A stretch of DNA of 64,000 nt from a virus: IMG/VR virus record IMGVR_UViG_3300021407_000012, positions 17,844 to 81,843 of that record; one strand, 5' to 3'. The translations under genes and the position numbers were made by a program. Positions 22,252 to 30,222 of this stretch are shown here, one piece after another. The notes below the pieces were generated by a model. The model saw nothing but the letters and a program-made list of their open reading frames with translations, did not search any database and was not told where the DNA came from. Numbering within the stretch: position 1 is the first letter of the stretch; every line of letters starts with the position of its first letter.

Positions 22252-22819
22252 AAAGTTTCCTGTGATTTACTCAGACCCGGCGTGGTCTTTTATGACCTTT
22301 TCTAACAAAGGAAAGGGTCGATCCCCGGAGCAGCATTATCCTTGTTTGAATTTACCAGATTTGAAAGCAATTCCAGTAGGGGATATTGCTGAGAAGAATA
22401 GCGTTCTTTTGATGTGGACAATCGATACTCATATTCCTCAGGCTCTTGATTTAATGAAATGTTGGGGATTTGAATATAAGACGGTTTGTTTTTATTGGGC
22501 TAAGTTGAATAAGTCCGCCCCGGAACATGAATGGAAAGAAAAGGATTTCTTTAAAGGACTTGGTTATTATACGCGAGCTAATCCCGAGCAATGTCTTATT
22601 GGAACGCGAGGAAAAGGATTGACACGTAAAGGTAAAGATGTCCCCCGCCTGATTATATCAAAGCGTCGAGAACATTCCCGTAAACCAGATGAAGCTTATA
22701 AGCGTATCATGCGTTTGTATGATGGTCCTTATATTGAACTATTCGCTCGCCAATCTTGGCCAGAATGGGAAGTTTGGGGAAACGAAATTAATAAGTTTGA
22801 GGTAGCTGATGGCAAATGA
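22235..22819 (+). CDS. MT-A70-type adenine N6-methyltransferase
   Basis: 194 aa. Catalytic motif YSDPAWSF (DPAW, residues 11-18, the DPPW-type motif), LLMWTID block, and IIS-KRREHSRKPDEAY typical of MT-A70 proteins. Likely methylates adenine in DNA (or RNA), which could protect phage DNA from restriction. Starts at ATG 22235 inside the preceding gene. Confidence 0.88.
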   Translation: MDLPNKKFPVIYSDPAWSFMTFSNKGKGRSPEQHYPCLNLPDLKAIPVGDIAEKNSVLLMWTIDTHIPQALDLMKCWGFEYKTVCFYWAKLNKSAPEHEWKEKDFFKGLGYYTRANPEQCLIGTRGKGLTRKGKDVPRLIISKRREHSRKPDEAYKRIMRLYDGPYIELFARQSWPEWEVWGNEINKFEVADGK

Positions 22820-23009
22820 TCTTGATGGAGTTAAGATGCATTTTGATGCTAGGACTAGAAACCTAGAAAATCGATGCAAGGAACTTGAACGTCGGGTTGC
22901 TCTTCTGGAAAGAGACAACAAGACGTTGAAAGCAGAGAACAAAAAGCTAGCAAGGAAAGGACTTAAGTCCTATGTTGATGCGGTGACAAAAACCTCAATG
23001 AAGGGTTGA
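22809..23009 (+). CDS. coiled-coil protein (66 aa)
   Basis: Heptads across residues 14-50 (LENRCKELERRVALLERD) form a clear coiled coil. Overlaps the methyltransferase stop. Function unknown. Confidence 0.7.
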   Translation: MANDLDGVKMHFDARTRNLENRCKELERRVALLERDNKTLKAENKKLARKGLKSYVDAVTKTSMKG

Positions 23010-23034
23010 CAGTGTTATTTTCTTCTGCTAGAGT
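23006..23034 (+). promoter_or_regulatory. extended -10 promoter (TGCTAGAGT type)
   Basis: TTGACA (23006-23011), 17 bases, TAGAGT (23029-23034) preceded by TGC. The -10 resembles that of the early-region repeats (TAGTGT/TAGAGT) but the TAACATTTCGTGA box is absent. Confidence 0.65.
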
Positions 23035-23066
23035 GTCCAAAGTGAGAAAATATCAGGGGAATGTAA

Positions 23067-23336
23067 ATGTTGAATTTAGGCAGTCCACCAAACAAGGGTT
23101 TTAATCCAAATAGTCAATGCAAGGGTTTGTTTGCGAGCGTTGTAGTCATGGAAGAACGTATCACGGCGCTTATGCGAAATGCCCTGAAGGGGGTAAAAGT
23201 TAATCCGGTATTTGAACCTCGACTGATAGCTGTTGCACGCAGAGCAATTAAGATATATGGTGCTGATGATAATGCTGTCATCAACGCTATCATCATGGCA
23301 AGGGAAGCACTTATCTCAACCGAATGTAAGGAGTGA
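23067..23336 (+). CDS. hypothetical helical protein (89 aa)
   Basis: AGGGG 7 bases before the ATG. After a polar 28-residue N-terminus the rest is helical with many Ala. ATG 23148 is a possible shorter start. Unknown. Confidence 0.6.
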   Translation: MLNLGSPPNKGFNPNSQCKGLFASVVVMEERITALMRNALKGVKVNPVFEPRLIAVARRAIKIYGADDNAVINAIIMAREALISTECKE

Positions 23337-23339
23337 GCT

Positions 23340-23546
23340 ATGTCTGTGAATTACAATCCTAATTGGAAAAATGGTCTGCCCCCGGCGCCGAGTAATAAGA
23401 CGCTTGTGTATCGTGATCTTTATCCTACGTCTGTGTCCCTTCCTGTAACATCCAACGATCCGCTTACGTGGTGGCTTTGTGGTGTTGGTGTCGCTTTGGC
23501 TGTGTTGGCTTTTGTTATGTGGGGCGCTCATGTGGTTGTTGGATAA
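23340..23546 (+). CDS. small membrane protein (68 aa)
   Basis: Polar N-terminus with Pro-rich stretch, one C-terminal transmembrane helix (WWLCGVGVALAVLAFVMW). AAGGAG upstream. Confidence 0.7.
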   Translation: MSVNYNPNWKNGLPPAPSNKTLVYRDLYPTSVSLPVTSNDPLTWWLCGVGVALAVLAFVMWGAHVVVG

Positions 23547-23760
23547 GAGACTGTTTCAGTTGATTGGAATTAGACTATACAAAGGCATCAAATGGATTTT
23601 GATAGCTTTTGTTATTGCCTTTGCCGTAGTTTTCTTTTCTTCTGTATTTTATGGTTTACTATCATTGATTTTACCTGTACCAATTGCTATGATCGGTACG
23701 TGTTTTATTCTTGGTTGTATATTATTGGGATTTGCTGATAGAAGTGATGAAAGGGAGTAA
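23530..23760 (+). CDS. small membrane protein (76 aa)
   Basis: ATG 23530 within the end of the preceding gene. Two transmembrane helices (about residues 18-40 and 45-65), acidic/charged tail. Confidence 0.65.
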   Translation: MWLLDKRLFQLIGIRLYKGIKWILIAFVIAFAVVFFSSVFYGLLSLILPVPIAMIGTCFILGCILLGFADRSDERE

Positions 23761-23763
23761 ATT

Positions 23764-24243
23764 ATGCCGTATATTGAGAACAAAGATAATATTCGGGAAC
23801 GTATTATGATTGGTAAACAAAAGCCTACTAATCCAGGGGAGTTGAATTATTATATGACGACCCAGATACTTAGATATCTGGCTGATCAACGAGCAATGTT
23901 CGGAAGACTTTCCTATCAGACATTGAATTATGTCTATGGAAAGCTTGATGAAATCTACGATAATGCCGACAAGATAAGTTTAGCTCTTGACAAAGAACGT
24001 TTTGTTCAAAACGTTCAATTGGTTATTCGTCGGTATATTTTAGATACTGATAATGTTTTCTCTGAAAATGGAGAACATATCATGACTGATGTACGGGGGG
24101 CAATCCGTGCTTGTCAAGCTGAATTCTATCGTCGCTTGATTGCCCCTTATGAGGATCAAAAAATAAAAGAGAACGGGGACGTTTATCCTGTTGACAACGG
24201 GGCTGTGTTGTGGTCTTCTTATGAGACAAAGACCGGGAGATAA
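23764..24243 (+). CDS. hypothetical protein (159 aa)
   Basis: Helical, Arg/Tyr-rich; RGAIRACQAEFYRRLIAPYEDQ segment. GGGAG before ATG. No family recognised. Confidence 0.7.
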   Translation: MPYIENKDNIRERIMIGKQKPTNPGELNYYMTTQILRYLADQRAMFGRLSYQTLNYVYGKLDEIYDNADKISLALDKERFVQNVQLVIRRYILDTDNVFSENGEHIMTDVRGAIRACQAEFYRRLIAPYEDQKIKENGDVYPVDNGAVLWSSYETKTGR

Positions 24244-24246
24244 ATT

Positions 24247-24651
24247 ATGACTGTTGGTGATATTCTACATCGTGACCAAGCATTGAAAGGCTATTCGCTT
24301 GCAGCCGTTGAGCAAATGGCAATTCATTGGTTGATGATGTCGCAGATTTTTGCGGGACGTAAGATCGATGCTATCAAGCTTCGTCGCGCTGCAACTGGTG
24401 ATGGGCTGAAGGAAGCCAAGGATTACGTTGAAGAGATTGAGGCTAAACTTAAGCCTTCCACTTACGCACCGGTTAATCCTCCGTTTGCTCTTACGGAGGT
24501 TCAATATAAGGAAGTGTTGCGTCGGCTTGATAAGCTTGAGCAAGATGCTTATGATCTTTTCCAGATTGTCGGTGATCATGATAAGAAAATCCGACGTGTT
24601 AATAAGAGAGCGTTTAGAGAGTTACCGGAGCATGCACGCAATGGGGATTAA
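24247..24651 (+). CDS. protein with L7/L12 C-terminal-domain-like helix pair
   Basis: 134 aa. Residues about 38-62, with RKIDAIKLRRAATGDGLK followed by EAKDYVEE, closely follow the bL12 C-terminal pattern (KIxVIKxVRxxTGLGLKEAKDLVE) that contacts translation factors. The rest is a helical extension, not L12. Suggests interaction with EF-Tu/EF-G or mimicry of the ribosomal stalk; a chance short match is possible. Confidence 0.7.
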   Translation: MTVGDILHRDQALKGYSLAAVEQMAIHWLMMSQIFAGRKIDAIKLRRAATGDGLKEAKDYVEEIEAKLKPSTYAPVNPPFALTEVQYKEVLRRLDKLEQDAYDLFQIVGDHDKKIRRVNKRAFRELPEHARNGD

Positions 24652-24949
24652 TACCGTAGCTGTTCTTTTTAATGATGTGGCACATCAGATGCCTGATCGT
24701 ATGTATCGGGCAGTTGTGGATTATCGTTATGAAAAGAATGAGCATTTTGGTTTGGGGACGGTGATTTCTGCTGCCCATGCCGATCACTATCAGGTTGTAG
24801 TTGTGCAAGGTAACACGGGATGGACGCTTGACAAAGCCCCTGATCTTCCGTTATACTGCCAGGATCAATTGGCGGAATGCCTTCGTCGGCACGGTTGGAG
24901 GGTTACGAAAAATGTTCGCTCGGCATCCAAAAGAATTTCTGGTCTATAA
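24641..24949 (+). CDS. hypothetical protein (102 aa)
   Basis: ATG 24641 (24632 alternative) overlapping the previous stop. Alternating strands with an AAHADHYQVVVVQG segment and a C-terminal RRHGWRVTK. Unknown. Confidence 0.65.
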   Translation: MGINTVAVLFNDVAHQMPDRMYRAVVDYRYEKNEHFGLGTVISAAHADHYQVVVVQGNTGWTLDKAPDLPLYCQDQLAECLRRHGWRVTKNVRSASKRISGL

Positions 24950-25196
24950 TAATAAGCCCGCTTGGGGCGTCATTATAGATAATACCGATCAAGCTGTGCT
25001 CCATCTTGTGCGCTATGAAAAGGCACGCAAGGCGGATTTTCATCATGTGTATTACATCGCTCCGCAGTACCTCGAAAAAATGAGTGTTGGCGAGGCGACT
25101 TTTCTTTGGGGTGATGAACGCGGCATTTCTTCGTTTGATGTTGTTCCCCTTGCCGTGGTAAATAAGGTAAAGGAACTGTATAATAAGGAAAACTAA
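24912..25196 (+). CDS. hypothetical protein (94 aa)
   Basis: ATG 24912 overlaps the preceding gene by 38 bases. Mixed alpha/beta with several His and aromatic residues. Unknown. Confidence 0.65.
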   Translation: MFARHPKEFLVYNNKPAWGVIIDNTDQAVLHLVRYEKARKADFHHVYYIAPQYLEKMSVGEATFLWGDERGISSFDVVPLAVVNKVKELYNKEN

Positions 25197-25197
25197 A

Positions 25198-26055
25198 ATG
25201 GCTAAAAAAAAGAATAAGGGAACAGAATATGAAATCAATTTTGTTGAAATTTTAACGAAAGCAGGTTTAGCCTCGCCGGGGCATACTACGGGAGGAAATG
25301 GTACCGACGCTTATATTTGTGATTTCTTGGTTGAACTTAAGAAGAGTAAGAAAGCTCATTATCTTCAAAAGACTTTACATTGGATTAATGGTAAAGGTTG
25401 GCAATTTGCTGAACCTGAAGAGAAAACCTCTCAAGTAGAGTTTATGAAATGCTTAGAAACGTTGCCGAGTATTCTTGAATATATCAATGAAAATTGGCCA
25501 AAGCCAACAGGGAATTATGAAATTGATGTTGAACGTATTGTGAATTTAGAGGATATTCAAAAGCACGCAAAGATTACTAATGATCAAATGATGGATATGA
25601 TTAGGACATTCTATTATGATAAGAGAAATACTTATCTTCATGTGGGGAGCGGTTTTGGTCTGTACCATTTTAACGATGATCATGGACATTTTCTTACACC
25701 TAGATTTGGTGGTGGCGCTGCTAAAATGAGAGCGCGTCTTAAGAAAACAAAGACACCGAAAGAGGAAGGAAAAAAAATACAGTACCACTTTCAGTTGCAG
25801 TTGGAGTTAACTTCGCTTCCAAAATCACCTATTGACTTGAACGATCCGGTTATGCTACAATCCTTCATCGATAGACACCGGGACGGCTTTATCTCGGGAA
25901 AATGGAAGATAGAACATTGGGATCGTCTTAAGCCTCTTCTTAGACTTGGCTTTATTACATCGTTACCTCCTAAACCGATAAGGAAAGACAATGAACAAGT
26001 TTCAGGCGGCTTTCGAAGCGAAGCGGGCTCGTTTAGTCACAGCCTTGCGCTCTAA
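25198..26055 (+). CDS. putative PD-(D/E)XK-type nuclease
   Basis: 285 aa. N-terminal helix GTEYEINFVEIL then GNGTDAYICDFLVELKKSKK, which fits the D-x(n)-E-x-K catalytic core of restriction-like nucleases. The C-terminal half is of unknown type, and its last 22 residues are encoded over the start of the next gene (65-base overlap). Substrate unknown. Confidence 0.6.
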   Translation: MAKKKNKGTEYEINFVEILTKAGLASPGHTTGGNGTDAYICDFLVELKKSKKAHYLQKTLHWINGKGWQFAEPEEKTSQVEFMKCLETLPSILEYINENWPKPTGNYEIDVERIVNLEDIQKHAKITNDQMMDMIRTFYYDKRNTYLHVGSGFGLYHFNDDHGHFLTPRFGGGAAKMRARLKKTKTPKEEGKKIQYHFQLQLELTSLPKSPIDLNDPVMLQSFIDRHRDGFISGKWKIEHWDRLKPLLRLGFITSLPPKPIRKDNEQVSGGFRSEAGSFSHSLAL

Positions 26056-26248
26056 GGAAACTGGCGTCATTTTGACGCTGCCGCGCCCAAAGCGTCATTA
26101 TGATGTGTTTGTGTCAAACAACATCCCCCTTGAGGAAAGAACCAAGTATGATTGTGGGTTTTTCGATCCGCAGGAAAATGATTTCCTCAAGCAGGGTCGG
26201 GGTGATGGGGAGTATCCTCTTGATTCCGTTAGGGTGTTTGTGGTATGA
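25991..26248 (+). CDS. hypothetical protein (85 aa)
   Basis: ATG with AAGGAAAG upstream, 65-base overlap with the nuclease gene. Basic N-terminal helix, then a strand-rich acidic part. Higher GC than the small genes following it. Confidence 0.65.
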   Translation: MNKFQAAFEAKRARLVTALRSKETGVILTLPRPKRHYDVFVSNNIPLEERTKYDCGFFDPQENDFLKQGRGDGEYPLDSVRVFVV

Positions 26249-26451
26249 TTGAACAAAATTTTTTCGTCAAAAGACTTGGACGTATTCATGAGAAAACGAC
26301 TAAAAAGCTTAAAATTTTTGTAGATTTTAAGCTTTATCCTTTTCATCCTTTTGATATGGCTAGAAATATTGATAATGTTAACCTTATGTATAATATTCAA
26401 CTTCACGATCATGAATGGCAAATATTGTACGAACAGTGGTTTCAGAGGTAA
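26245..26451 (+). CDS. small hypothetical protein (68 aa)
   Basis: ATGA overlap with the previous gene. Basic N-terminal half, His-rich C-terminus (LHDHEWQILYEQWFQR). Member of the interleaved small-protein set. Confidence 0.6.
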   Translation: MIEQNFFVKRLGRIHEKTTKKLKIFVDFKLYPFHPFDMARNIDNVNLMYNIQLHDHEWQILYEQWFQR

Positions 26452-26452
26452 A

Positions 26453-26632
26453 ATGTTTAATTATGATCGATTCGATGAAGTGAAAAGGGTGTTGTATATT
26501 GCAACAAATATGCATTTAGGTAATCCTTATGTATATTATAAAGGTATTGATCTATCGATACCTTTATATCGAGGATGGGGAACTATCCTTAGAACAGGAT
26601 TGACAAGTGTTTTGGGAGCGTTTGACGCATAA
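26453..26632 (+). CDS. small hypothetical protein (59 aa)
   Basis: Starts just after the previ­ous stop. The segment YRGWGTILRTGLTS resembles RRWGIVLKQDML in the protein at 29779, suggesting a subgroup of the small-protein family. Confidence 0.6.
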   Translation: MFNYDRFDEVKRVLYIATNMHLGNPYVYYKGIDLSIPLYRGWGTILRTGLTSVLGAFDA

Positions 26633-26957
26633 CGAACAAGATCGATACTGGTCCCTCTCGCAAAGGCTTAAGAGGTATGTGACGGCTTGTCTTCAATTTC
26701 CTGGTGTTGAAAAGGCTATGATAGAGTGGTTGAAGGCTGCTCATGAAGAGCGCGAAGCAATCTGCCGACGTGAAGAGCGTAAGAGTAACCATTTTACTCA
26801 TAATGTCGCCAATCACGTTCATTATGACCAAGAAACCATCCGAATGCACTTGGAGTTGGAATTGAATTTTTGCCGAGATCATATGGTTAATTCAGTGTGT
26901 ACCGATGCTGAGTTAATTGAGATTGAATTACTGGCATGCAAGGGATGGGGAATATGA
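26607..26957 (+). CDS. hypothetical protein (116 aa)
   Basis: GTG start with AGGATTG 8 bases upstream, overlapping the previous gene by 26 bases. Helical, His/Glu-rich, three Cys. No family recognised. Confidence 0.6.
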   Translation: MFWERLTHNEQDRYWSLSQRLKRYVTACLQFPGVEKAMIEWLKAAHEEREAICRREERKSNHFTHNVANHVHYDQETIRMHLELELNFCRDHMVNSVCTDAELIEIELLACKGWGI

Positions 26958-27169
26958 ACCATACTGAAGTTGGGGAGATCAAAGGTAAGATCAACACTAA
27001 GGTTTTTAACCGTTATCTTAATATAGCTAAAAATGATGTTGTTGATAATTGGTGGGTTATAGCAAACGAACTTTCAAGATTTAACGGTTGTTTTACTATT
27101 AGAAATCCTCTTCAAAGAGCTATAGCTGATATGCGATATCTAGATAAACTAAATAAACCCCAGAGGTAA
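26954..27169 (+). CDS. small hypothetical protein (71 aa)
   Basis: ATG 26954 (ATGA overlap). Helical with VVDNWWVIANELSRF; unknown. Confidence 0.6.
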   Translation: MNHTEVGEIKGKINTKVFNRYLNIAKNDVVDNWWVIANELSRFNGCFTIRNPLQRAIADMRYLDKLNKPQR

Positions 27170-27177
27170 AAAACAAA

Positions 27178-27465
27178 ATGATACTTCCTGAATCTTTAGT
27201 AGGTTATATTGCATCGGTCTATATTTGTCTAGCATCAGCGACCGTTTGTGATAATTCAAATGCTCTTTGGACAAATTGGGCTTATATGCGCCCTGATAAT
27301 GGTATGGTCGAACTTTCGTCCCCTGAGAAATTGAAGCAGATTTGTATCGATACAATGAAAAAAAATATTCCGAAGATCAATGCTCCTTATTTTACCATGG
27401 ACGGGTCGAAAGAGGGCGAGCGATTAAAAATTCGGATTGAATGCGAAAAAGGTGTTGACATCTGA
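27178..27465 (+). CDS. putative secreted protein (95 aa)
   Basis: N-terminal hydrophobic stretch (ESLVGYIASVYICLASA) may be a signal peptide; mature part has two further Cys. The 3' end overlaps the -35 box of the tmRNA promoter. Confidence 0.6.
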   Translation: MILPESLVGYIASVYICLASATVCDNSNALWTNWAYMRPDNGMVELSSPEKLKQICIDTMKKNIPKINAPYFTMDGSKEGERLKIRIECEKGVDI

Positions 27466-27483
27466 CCCAAGATGCAGTATAAA
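27455..27483 (+). promoter_or_regulatory. consensus sigma70 promoter of tmRNA
   Basis: TTGACA (27455-27460), 17 bases, TATAAA (27478-27483). Best promoter in the window; expected start about 27490. Confidence 0.9.
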
Positions 27484-27489
27484 TAAGAC

Positions 27490-27783
27490 ACTGGACGATT
27501 AGTTGATGGTTCAACTAAACACGAAACACTCGGGGGCAGTACCCGATACCTCCACCAAAAGCACATACCCTACCCAAAGGGTTGTTGACAGGGTTGGAAG
27601 GATCAACGCACAGGATGTGCTTTTGATGGGGGTAAAATAGGTTCGACTTCGTGTGGAATGGAATCGGATAGTCGGTCGGTATATAACTGTCGCATCAAAC
27701 GACAACTTTGCTCGGGAACTCGCCCTCGCGGCGTAATTCCCTACGGAGTTCGGTAGCTTCCTTGGCAACAGAAAAGCTACCAT
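27490..27783 (+). ncRNA. ssrA: circularly permuted two-piece tmRNA
   Basis: The acceptor half comes first: T-arm TCGGG-GGCAGTA-CCCGA (27540 region), then TACCTCC plus A-CCA ending at 27557. Its partner strand GGGGGTA lies downstream at 27628-27634, followed by the D-region analogue AGGTTCGACTTCG. The 70-base intervening loop carries an extension of the acceptor stem (AAAAGCACAT with ATGTGCTTTT), so both halves fold together before processing. The tag frame starts at GCA 27692 after ACTGTC and reads ASNDNFARELALAA, stop TAA 27734-27736; NDN near the start and LAA-type end are typical of alphaproteobacterial tags and of ClpXP/ClpAP degrons. A GGTAGCTT/AAGCTACC hairpin ends the gene. Role: rescue of stalled ribosomes, with tagging of the product. 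Exact ends are estimates. Confidence 0.93.
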
Positions 27784-27819
27784 TTCACCATGTGTTTAAC
27801 GAAAATAGGAGTGTATACA

Positions 27820-28326
27820 ATGAGTTTGAATTCGAATGTTCGTAAGTTTGACCCTGTAAAGGGTATGGCGTTTCAGGGCGACCTCGCCATCGTTCCGGTT
27901 CCGGCTTCCGTGAAGCTTAACACCGCCAACGAAATCCAGCCCAAGAACGGCTACCTTGTTCTTCTTGAGGGTGAGTTGACTGGTCATCACCATGCAATTC
28001 CGGTCCTTGAGCGTCCGACCACTCAGGTTGAGCCGAAGACCACCCCGAAGAAGACCAGCAAGACTGTTGAAAACCTTTTCGACCTTGCTACTCAGGCTCC
28101 GTCCACCGCCAAGATGTATCGTGATGCAAACGTCGCATCAGAGATGCAGCGCCTCGGCATCCTTACCCGTACCGACCTGATTGTCGGTGTGCTTGAGGTT
28201 TCCGAAGGTAACGGTGTTATCCTTCGCCATCACGAGCATGATGGTATCCACCTTCCGAAGGGCACTTACTACATCGGTCGTCAGGTCGAAAGTGCTTTCA
28301 ATGAAGAGCGCCGGGTCGCCGACTAA
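27820..28326 (+). CDS. conserved hypothetical protein paired with DUF6745 gene (168 aa)
   Basis: ATG 27820 behind TAGGAG. FQGDLAIVPVP at the N-terminus, a LEGELTGHHHAI segment and ILRHHEHDGIHLPKGTYYIGR at the C-terminus; the histidine-rich repeats look like a metal-binding beta structure. Immediately precedes the DUF6745-like gene and is codon-rich in GC compared with its left neighbours, suggesting high expression. Confidence 0.75.
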   Translation: MSLNSNVRKFDPVKGMAFQGDLAIVPVPASVKLNTANEIQPKNGYLVLLEGELTGHHHAIPVLERPTTQVEPKTTPKKTSKTVENLFDLATQAPSTAKMYRDANVASEMQRLGILTRTDLIVGVLEVSEGNGVILRHHEHDGIHLPKGTYYIGRQVESAFNEERRVAD

Positions 28327-28344
28327 TAATCGGTAACCAGTATC

Positions 28345-28368
28345 AGGGGGCTTGATTGCCCCCTTTTT
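28345..28368 (+). terminator. intrinsic terminator
   Basis: GGGGGC-TTGATT-GCCCCC followed by TTTTT. Confidence 0.9.
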
Positions 28369-28401
28369 ATCTCCATGTCCTTCTAACATGAGGTTTATAT
28401 T

Positions 28402-29526
28402 ATGAGCAATAAGAAATTGATTTCCCTCACCGACGAACACAAGGCACAAATCCACCCTTGGCATGAACGGTGGGTAAAGATCGCGATGCGAACCAAGCCT
28501 CAGACTGAGGATGAGCGGGAGATCATGCGTGGGGCAGTAAAGGGTTTGTATAAGGCTGCAAACTTGGAAATGCCTCGGTATATCATTTTTGGTGATTCTC
28601 CGGTTTCGTGCCAGATTACCGCTGGTGGTTCATACTATGCGATGAACACCAAAACCTCCCTCAATCTCAATATCCAAACTGATAATCCGATTATCAAGTC
28701 GGCGATCAAAACTCTGGAACAAATCATTGGACCGGAGAAGTTGGTCAAGAATGAAAAGAAGCCTGTCAAGGTTGATGATACCAAGTTGAATTGGGGTCGT
28801 CAGATGGTCATCGCTATGCTGCCGCATGGCAAGACCAAGGACGTTGATGGTCTGTGCGATGAAATCAAGGTCGCACTCAATGCTTACTCCGGTGGTAACA
28901 TGTGGAGCGCAGGCGTTGACTTCATTTCCTTCTTCAGACACGTCGTTGGATTGGATATTGACTATACGGAATGGGATCATTACGAAAAGGCATCAATGTA
29001 TGGCGGTTTCCGTTATATGTATGCTGACTTCTGTGTTATCTCAGACTTCCCGAAGCATATCTCCCTGGACAACGGTAACGTTGCTCATAACGATGAAGGT
29101 CCCTCGCATGCTTGGCGAGATGGCTTTGAAATCTTTAACTGGCACGGAATTTTGATTGCTCCCGAATACCAGTGGGTTATCAAGGAGCCTCAAAAGCTTA
29201 CTCCGGTTATTATTGCCAACGAGCGCAACGCCGAAATGCGTCGTATCATGCTCGAAAAGTTCGGCTTTGAGAAGTATCTTGAAGCTGGTAAGGCAGAAAC
29301 CATGGCGAAGGATATGGACGGCAATGGCTTTGAGCGATTGCTTTTGTCCCTCACTGTTGGGGCAGATCGTATCCGGGTGCTTCAGGTGCTCAACGGTTCC
29401 CTTGAAGCCGATGGTTCCCGTCGAAAGTTCCATATCGGAGCAATGCCGGGCACTAACCCCCACGAGTGTGTGGCGGCATCTTACGGTATTAGCCCTTCGA
29501 AGTACAAGGAAGAGGTTCGTACTTAA
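28402..29526 (+). CDS. DUF6745-like protein (374 aa)
   Basis: Pattern WHERWVKIAMRTKPQTEDER at the N-terminus and the C-terminal MPGTNPHECVAASYGIS match the DUF6745 family of unknown function; the central part has repeated short motifs (LDIDYTEWDHYE, DEGPSHAWRDGFEIFNWHG). Flanked by terminators on both sides and adjacent to tmRNA. No enzymatic motif recognised. Confidence 0.8.
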   Translation: MSNKKLISLTDEHKAQIHPWHERWVKIAMRTKPQTEDEREIMRGAVKGLYKAANLEMPRYIIFGDSPVSCQITAGGSYYAMNTKTSLNLNIQTDNPIIKSAIKTLEQIIGPEKLVKNEKKPVKVDDTKLNWGRQMVIAMLPHGKTKDVDGLCDEIKVALNAYSGGNMWSAGVDFISFFRHVVGLDIDYTEWDHYEKASMYGGFRYMYADFCVISDFPKHISLDNGNVAHNDEGPSHAWRDGFEIFNWHGILIAPEYQWVIKEPQKLTPVIIANERNAEMRRIMLEKFGFEKYLEAGKAETMAKDMDGNGFERLLLSLTVGADRIRVLQVLNGSLEADGSRRKFHIGAMPGTNPHECVAASYGISPSKYKEEVRT

Positions 29527-29550
29527 TAAAAGCCTCGGGCTTACGAATTA

Positions 29551-29577
29551 AAAAGGGGGGCTTAATTGCCCCCCTTT
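29551..29577 (+). terminator. intrinsic terminator
   Basis: GGGGGGC-TTAATT-GCCCCCC stem followed by TTT; near copy of the terminator at 28345. Confidence 0.8.
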
Positions 29578-29593
29578 GGTTAGGAGCAGGGAT

Positions 29594-29782
29594 ATGAACG
29601 CTATTATAACCAAAATGAACAATCTTTATCATCGTGCCTACCATATGGTATTTCTTAGAACTAACATTGAAGAAAGAAAATATGTAACAGGCGAATTTAT
29701 GCCCTTACGTGCTCCTTATGTAACTTTGTGTAATATGTGTCAAATTGAGGCTGACCGTTGTATAGCAAAGGCATTCAAATGA
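29594..29782 (+). CDS. small hypothetical protein (62 aa)
   Basis: ATG 29594 with AGGAGCAGG upstream. Helical with a CNMCQIEADRC segment; member of the interleaved small-protein set. Confidence 0.65.
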   Translation: MNAIITKMNNLYHRAYHMVFLRTNIEERKYVTGEFMPLRAPYVTLCNMCQIEADRCIAKAFK

Positions 29783-29964
29783 AGCTAATGAATAGATATT
29801 ATGATTTAGATGAAACGCTACGTCATAAAACTCTTACGGCACAATGTGAATTAAAGGATGTATCGGTTCAATCAGGTATAGTTCCATTACGGAGATGGGG
29901 AATTGTCTTAAAACAGGATATGCTTTTGGCAATTATAAAGGAAAGTGACCGGGCATTCATATGA
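29779..29964 (+). CDS. small hypothetical protein (61 aa)
   Basis: ATGA overlap. RRWGIVLKQDMLLAIIKE resembles the 26453 protein. Unknown. Confidence 0.6.
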   Translation: MKLMNRYYDLDETLRHKTLTAQCELKDVSVQSGIVPLRRWGIVLKQDMLLAIIKESDRAFI

Positions 29965-30188
29965 TTGATATCAAAATAAAGTCTGAAACTTTTACCACCG
30001 ACGTTGAAAAAATTGTCGCAGGCGGTAGTAAATATTTGGATGCTATTTTACGTTGGGCTGATGAAAAGGGGGTGGAAATGGAGTATATCTCATCCCTTAT
30101 TGATGAGAATCCAGCTATTAGGCTTAAGCTTCAGAGGGAAGCTGAAGACCTACACTTCCTAAAGAAGGCTCGAAGGGTCCGAATCTAA
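29961..30188 (+). CDS. 33: late transcription coactivator gp33
   Basis: 75 aa, ATGA overlap. The arrangement KYLDAILRWADEKGVEMEYI followed by SLIDENPAIRLKLQREAEDL and HFLKK follows the phage late-transcription coactivator family (T4 gp33), which binds the beta-flap of host RNA polymerase and the sliding clamp to activate TATAAATA late promoters. Linked here to gp59 and gp32, as in T4. Supports the late-promoter reading of the CTAAATA motifs. Confidence 0.85.
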   Translation: MIDIKIKSETFTTDVEKIVAGGSKYLDAILRWADEKGVEMEYISSLIDENPAIRLKLQREAEDLHFLKKARRVRI

Positions 30189-30222
30189 ATATCCTCAGGT
30201 AAATCCAAACTTGAGGTAACCA

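Noticed and set aside
24428-24640. Long N-terminal extension of the 24641 ORF
   Set aside because: This part is a Leu/Arg-rich shadow of the L12-like gene in another frame; the true start is near 24641.
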